Source of the DNA: DATLFA01 sp039934635
Lineage (GTDB): Bacteria; Actinomycetota; Acidimicrobiia; Acidimicrobiales; WLNW01
NCBI GenBank assembly: GCA_039934635.1
Contig: JBDTLT010000197.1
Span: 1-10,585 of the forward strand
Direction of reading: 5' to 3'
Length of the DNA: 10,585 nt
The notes beneath the pieces were generated by a model. The model saw nothing but the letters and a program-made list of their open reading frames with translations. It was not told the origin of the DNA and ran no database searches. Below, piece by piece: positions 7,274-10,585 of this stretch; positions within the stretch are counted from its first letter, which is position 1; each line of letters opens with the position of its first letter. The translations under genes and the position numbers were made by a program.

Positions 7274-7948
7274 ATGGGGCACCGTATTCTCGTGATCGAA
7301 GACGACGAGATGATCGCGCATGCAGTGGCCGAACGGCTGCGCAGCGCAGGTTTCAGCGTCGAAGTGGCAATGGACGGCCCGTCGGGCGTAGAGGCCGCAC
7401 TGCGCCTACAGCCCGATCTCGTCGTCCTCGATCTGATGCTTCCGGGCCTCGATGGGCTCGAGGTGTGCCGGCGCATTCAACGCGATTCTCGGGTGCCGGT
7501 GCTCATGCTCACCGCGCGCGACGACGAAGCCGATGTCCTCGTCGGGCTCGCTGTCGGTGCCGATGACTATCTCACCAAGCCGTTCTCACCGCGCGAGCTC
7601 GTCGCTCGTATCCGTGCGATCCTGCGACGGGTCGACGATGCGACAATCGCGCAGGCGGTGATCAATCGGGGCGTCATGCGCATCGATCAGGATCGCCGGC
7701 GCGTGTGGCTCAGCGACGACGACGAAGCGCAGCTCACCGCCACCGAGTTCGATCTGCTCGTCGCGCTCGCGACTCGGCCCGAGGTGGTTCGGACTCGCGA
7801 ACAATTGCTCGCCGAGGTTTGGGGCTATCGCGATGGCTCCGGTCTGCGAACGGTCGACTCGCACATCCGTGCGCTGCGAAAGAAGCTCGGTGATGGATGG
7901 ATTCGCACCGTCCACGGAGTCGGATATGCGTTGGAGGTGCCGCAATGA
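7274..7948 (+). CDS. OmpR/PhoB-family response regulator
   Basis: The product has 224 residues. I chose the ATG at 7274 because the receiver fold starts right after it (MGHRILVIEDDEM). In-frame starts at 7193 (TTG) and 7199 (ATG) would add 25-27 residues without family character and also lack a ribosome binding site. The receiver domain has the acidic cluster E9/D10/D11, phosphoacceptor D53 in LVVLDLMLPGLDGLEV, T80 in LMLTARDDEAD and K102 in DDYLTKPFSPREL. The winged-helix effector domain (about 125-222) contains LTATEFDLLVALATRPEVV, then LLAEVWGY, the recognition-helix region TVDSHIRALRKKLG and the wing IRTVHGVGYAL. It is the cognate regulator of the kinase that overlaps its stop codon. Phosphorylation should drive dimer binding to direct repeats at target promoters, quite possibly including its own; I could not identify such repeats upstream with confidence. 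Confidence 0.95.
   Translation: MGHRILVIEDDEMIAHAVAERLRSAGFSVEVAMDGPSGVEAALRLQPDLVVLDLMLPGLDGLEVCRRIQRDSRVPVLMLTARDDEADVLVGLAVGADDYLTKPFSPRELVARIRAILRRVDDATIAQAVINRGVMRIDQDRRRVWLSDDDEAQLTATEFDLLVALATRPEVVRTREQLLAEVWGYRDGSGLRTVDSHIRALRKKLGDGWIRTVHGVGYALEVPQ
7933..7937 (+). promoter_or_regulatory. Ribosome binding site of the second kinase gene
   Basis: GGAGG lies inside the end of the regulator gene, seven bases before the ATG at 7945. It settles that ATG as the kinase start over the upstream in-frame ATG at 7897. Confidence 0.8.
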
Positions 7949-8952
7949 GGCCACTCGATCGCATTCGTTCGATCAAGACAAAGCTCAGCATCGTCATCGT
8001 CGTCGCAGTTGCCGTCACCGCCGTGACGAGCACATTGGGGTTCCGCCTCGGCGTGCCGCTCTGGCTGCGGCCGCTCATCTCCGCGTCGCTCGCGCTGCTG
8101 ATGGTCCAGTTCCTGGCGCACGGTATGACGCGACCGCTACGCGCAATGGCGAGTGCCGCGCCGTCGATGGCCCGCGGTGACTACAGCTTGCGCGTGCACA
8201 CCACCGCGGTCGACGAGGTCGGTCGGCTCGCCGAGGCGTTCAACCACATGGCGGCCGAGCTCGCCGAGACAGAGCGGCAGCGTCGAGACCTCGTCGCCAA
8301 TGTGTCGCACGAGTTGCGCACCCCGATCTCTGCGCTGCAGGCGACACTCGAGAACCTCGTCGACGGTGTCGCGGCGCCCGACTCGGCCACTTTTCGAGCG
8401 ATGCACGCGCAGACAGAACGCCTCGGGCGGCTCGTTCGCGACCTGCTCGACCTGTCACGGCTAGAGTCCGGCGCCACGCAGCTGCGCATCGAGCGGATCT
8501 CGCTCCGCGACTTGGTGAACCGCGCGATCGAGGAATCCCGACTGCACCATCCCGATCTCGGCGTTGCTGTCGCAGTGGCTCCCGCGCTTGTCTTCGATGG
8601 CGATCCGGATCGCCTTCATCAAGCGATCGTCAACCTCCTCGACAACGCCGTTCGCTACGGCGGCGACAACGCATCGGTGCGCGTCGACGCGCGGTGTCGC
8701 CATCGCTGCCTGCGCGTAGAGGTCAGCGACAGTGGACCGGGCATTCCTTCTGGCGAGCGGGGGCGCGTCTTCGAGCGCTTCTATCGCGCCGATCATGCAC
8801 GTGCGGTCCATCGGGGTGGTGCAGGGCTCGGGCTGGCCATCGTTCGATCGATCGTGGAGCTTCACAACGGCGCCATCCGCGCCGAAGCCAACGAGCCGAG
8901 GGGCTGCCGGATGGTCATCGAACTGCCGAATCGCCAGGAGCTCGCCGCGTGA
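7945..8952 (+). CDS. HAMP-domain sensor histidine kinase with two short-loop membrane helices
   Basis: The product has 335 residues and starts at an ATG overlapping the regulator's TGA by four bases (ATGA). Helix 1 (about 14-31, SIVIVVAVAVTAVT) and helix 2 (about 41-58, LRPLISASLALLMVQFL) are separated by only some ten residues, so there is almost no outside sensor domain. HAMP follows (59-112: MTRPLRAMASAAPSMARGDY, then VDEVGRLAEAFNHMA). HisKA has RRDLVANVSHELRTPISAL with phosphoacceptor H122. The ATPase domain has its N-box at HQAIVNLLDNAVRY (225-238), G1 at DSGPGIP (262-268), the F-box at VFERFYRAD and G2 at GGAGLGLAIV. All motifs are intact. The architecture fits small kinases that sense within the membrane or through a partner membrane protein. 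The next gene, a multi-pass DUF4173 protein overlapping it by four bases, is the natural candidate partner; this is inference. Confidence 0.94.
   Translation: MRPLDRIRSIKTKLSIVIVVAVAVTAVTSTLGFRLGVPLWLRPLISASLALLMVQFLAHGMTRPLRAMASAAPSMARGDYSLRVHTTAVDEVGRLAEAFNHMAAELAETERQRRDLVANVSHELRTPISALQATLENLVDGVAAPDSATFRAMHAQTERLGRLVRDLLDLSRLESGATQLRIERISLRDLVNRAIEESRLHHPDLGVAVAVAPALVFDGDPDRLHQAIVNLLDNAVRYGGDNASVRVDARCRHRCLRVEVSDSGPGIPSGERGRVFERFYRADHARAVHRGGAGLGLAIVRSIVELHNGAIRAEANEPRGCRMVIELPNRQELAA
8936..8940 (+). promoter_or_regulatory. Ribosome binding site of the DUF4173 gene
   Basis: AGGAG stands eight bases before the GTG at 8949, within the last codons of the kinase gene. It supports the GTG start that overlaps the kinase stop as GTGA. 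Confidence 0.7.
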
Positions 8953-10421
8953 CACTCACCCAACCAACGCTCGATCGCCCGACGAGTGAACGCACTGACG
9001 CGTGGCGCCACCGGGGGCGACGCGTGGCCCTTGCTGTCGTCGGTCTCGGTCTTGCCGTCGACCTCACGCTGCACCGCTCGGTCGATGGCCGGGCGGGCAC
9101 GATGCTCAGCGTTGCGGCGGCGACGGTGCTGCTGATCGGTGCCCGAGTAAGGCGACCGGCAGTCATCACCGTCGCGTTGCTGGCGCCGGCGTTCGGCATT
9201 TGGCTGAGTCTGCGTGAGAGCCCTTGGCTGTTGGCGCTCGACGTTGTCGCGATCATGGGCCTGCTTCTGGTCTCGGCCGGGTTCAACCAAGGCGGGGATC
9301 CTCTGCACATCACTTTCGTCGATCTCGCTCGACGCGGGCTCAGCGGCTTGGGCGCAGTGGTCCGTGCGCCCATCGAAGTGCTCTCCGCAATCGTCGCAGT
9401 CGGCGCAGCGCAATCCGATGGCCGGCATCGACACATCTGGCGCGCCGCAACGCGTGGGTTCGCGTTGGCAGCTCCGATCACTTTGGCGGCCGGGATACTC
9501 CTCGCATCGGCGGACGGTGTATTCGCCTCGCTCGTGCATGTCCCGATCGACGGCGGCGATCTATTCGTTCACACGGCGGCCCTCGGTATGGGAGTGACCG
9601 CCGGGCTCGCTCTCATCGCGCATGCATACTCACCACCCCCGCCGAGCAAGGCGTCTCGGCTTCCTGCGCTCGGCGCGCTCGAGTTGACGATGGTGCTCGG
9701 CGCGCTGGTCGGGCTCTACGCGATGTTCGCAGTGGCGCAAGCAGTGGCGCTGACGCGAGGCAGCGACTACGTGCAACGAACAACCGGCCTCACCTACGCC
9801 GAATACGCACGGCGTGGCTACTTCCAACTTCTCGCGGTTGCTGCCTTGACGGTGATGGTCCTACTCGCGGTGCGTCCTTACGCTCGCCGCGCGGGGTTGC
9901 TGGGTCATCGAGCGCTCGTGTTGCTCGGCGAGACCGCCATCGCGCTGACGCTCGTCATCATCGGCGCTGCCGTCCACCGACTGAACGTCTACGACGACGC
10001 GTTCGGCCTTACGATGCTGCGCCTCTCGTGCATCGTGTTCGCGTATTGGCTCGCCGCAGTATTCGTGTTGGTGGCGGTCGCCTACGTGAGTGGTTCGCCG
10101 CGGCAATGGCTTGCCCCGGCCGTTGTGGCGTCCGCACTGGTGACGCTGTTTGTATGGAATGCGGTGAACCCCGAGGCCATCGTGGCACGGCACAATGTGA
10201 TGCAGGCGAGCTCGACCGTTCGTTTCGACCCCGAGTATCTGGCGTCACTCTCGGACGACGCTGTGCCCACGCTCGTCGAGAACCTGTCACGTCTGCCCGC
10301 CAACGAGCGCGTCGCGCTAACTCGTGCGCTGTGTCGCGAGCAGAACGACACCCAACGGGGCTTCTGGTCGGCCAACCAGTCGCACTCAGGCGCCAGGCGC
10401 GCGCTGCAAAAGGTGTGCTGA
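8949..10421 (+). CDS. DUF4173-type multi-pass membrane protein
   Basis: The 490-residue product is read from the GTG overlapping the kinase stop; the longer open frame from 8694 is shadow inside the kinase. About 20 polar residues precede roughly eleven hydrophobic segments (from 26 to 405). Segments I recognise as DUF4173-like are LTYAEYARRGYFQLLAVAAL (281-300), RLNVYDDAFGLTMLRL (344-359) and WNAVNPEAIVARHN (403-416). A soluble C-terminal tail (about 417-490) contains DPEYLASLSDDAVPTLVENL and ends in Cys. The biochemical role of the family is not known to me. Immediate translational coupling to a HAMP kinase with almost no sensor domain suggests that the protein feeds into, or is controlled by, that two-component system, acting in the cytoplasmic membrane. 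Length is ordinary for the family. Confidence in the family is good, in the role low. Confidence 0.85.
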   Translation: MTLTQPTLDRPTSERTDAWRHRGRRVALAVVGLGLAVDLTLHRSVDGRAGTMLSVAAATVLLIGARVRRPAVITVALLAPAFGIWLSLRESPWLLALDVVAIMGLLLVSAGFNQGGDPLHITFVDLARRGLSGLGAVVRAPIEVLSAIVAVGAAQSDGRHRHIWRAATRGFALAAPITLAAGILLASADGVFASLVHVPIDGGDLFVHTAALGMGVTAGLALIAHAYSPPPPSKASRLPALGALELTMVLGALVGLYAMFAVAQAVALTRGSDYVQRTTGLTYAEYARRGYFQLLAVAALTVMVLLAVRPYARRAGLLGHRALVLLGETAIALTLVIIGAAVHRLNVYDDAFGLTMLRLSCIVFAYWLAAVFVLVAVAYVSGSPRQWLAPAVVASALVTLFVWNAVNPEAIVARHNVMQASSTVRFDPEYLASLSDDAVPTLVENLSRLPANERVALTRALCREQNDTQRGFWSANQSHSGARRALQKVC

Positions 10422-10472
10422 GTCGCGCGCCTTTCATCCCGATGTCGGTTCGGTGACGATAGGGCGCGGATT

Positions 10473-10585
10473 ATGGACAGCACGGCATCGTGGCGCGATC
10501 GTCGCACGATGCACAGGTGGCTCGGCGGTGCGGGGAAGCTCCTGATCGCTGTCGTTGTGCTGGCTGGGTGTGGTAACGACTGCAT
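10473..10585 (+). CDS. Putative lipoprotein, N-terminal 37 residues only
   Basis: The frame runs from the ATG at 10473 to the window edge without a stop. The N-terminus has a basic stretch (WRDRRTMHRW), a hydrophobic core (KLLIAVVVL) and the lipobox LAGC with Cys33, followed by GND. This is a textbook type II signal peptide: diacylglycerol transfer to Cys33, cleavage before it, and anchoring on the outer face of the membrane. An ATG at 10509 (13th codon) would give a shorter, also valid, signal peptide. A weak purine stretch (AGGGCGCGGA) lies just before the first ATG. It starts 51 bases after the DUF4173 gene on the same strand, with no terminator between, so it may belong to that operon. 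The body of the protein is not in the window, and the function cannot be judged. Confidence 0.65.
   Translation, partial: MDSTASWRDRRTMHRWLGGAGKLLIAVVVLAGCGNDC

Noticed and set aside
9224..10456. Plus-strand open frame of 410 codons within the DUF4173 gene.
   Set aside because: It is very arginine-rich and overlaps the DUF4173 frame almost entirely; no recognisable motif.
10082..10585. Minus-strand open frame at the right edge.
   Set aside because: It is antisense to the DUF4173 C-terminus and to the lipoprotein signal peptide, and has no domain-like pattern.

Overview
The window is high-GC DNA, densely coded on both strands. It looks like a high-GC actinomycete-type genome, possibly of the Acidimicrobiia/Ilumatobacter kind. 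That is an impression from gene content and codon use: GTG starts, overlapping stop/start codons, actinobacterial-style membrane kinases, a luciferase-like oxidoreductase and a DUF4173 protein. It is not a database result. I see no tRNA, rRNA, CRISPR array, insertion sequence or phage gene.

The left part (1-4333) lies on the minus strand. From the window edge inward it holds the N-terminal 225 codons of a luciferase-like flavin-dependent oxidoreductase (675 to 1, running off the left end). Next come a small three-helix membrane protein (1092-766), a large FtsX-type ABC permease with no ATPase gene beside it (3504-1153), and a six-helix membrane protein (4333-3653). A strong nested inverted repeat (3583-3640) lies just after the stop of the six-helix protein and before the permease. 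A perfect 14-bp palindrome (1088-1101) sits at the start of the small membrane protein gene.

The right part (4481-10585) lies on the plus strand and is a signalling block. The first two-component system is a multi-pass membrane kinase of the LiaS/DesK type (HisKA_3 + HATPase_c), whose 3' end overlaps a NarL/LuxR-type response regulator by 10 bases. After a 130-base gap comes a second, unrelated system: an OmpR-type regulator, a HAMP/HisKA kinase overlapping it by 4 bases (ATGA), and a DUF4173 multi-pass membrane protein overlapping the kinase by 4 bases (GTGA). Then, 51 bases further on, comes the start of a small lipoprotein, cut by the right edge. The overlaps imply that regulator, kinase and DUF4173 protein are made together. 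My inference is that the DUF4173 protein, and perhaps the lipoprotein, is a partner or output of the envelope-sensing system.

No gap between genes exceeds 150 bases. The short gaps at 676-765, 1093-1152 and 10422-10472 hold no site I can defend apart from the palindrome named above. I found no clear defence, biosynthetic or mobile system. The points most worth checking are the co-translated OmpR/kinase/DUF4173/lipoprotein unit, the structured element at 3574-3640, and the permease without an ATPase.
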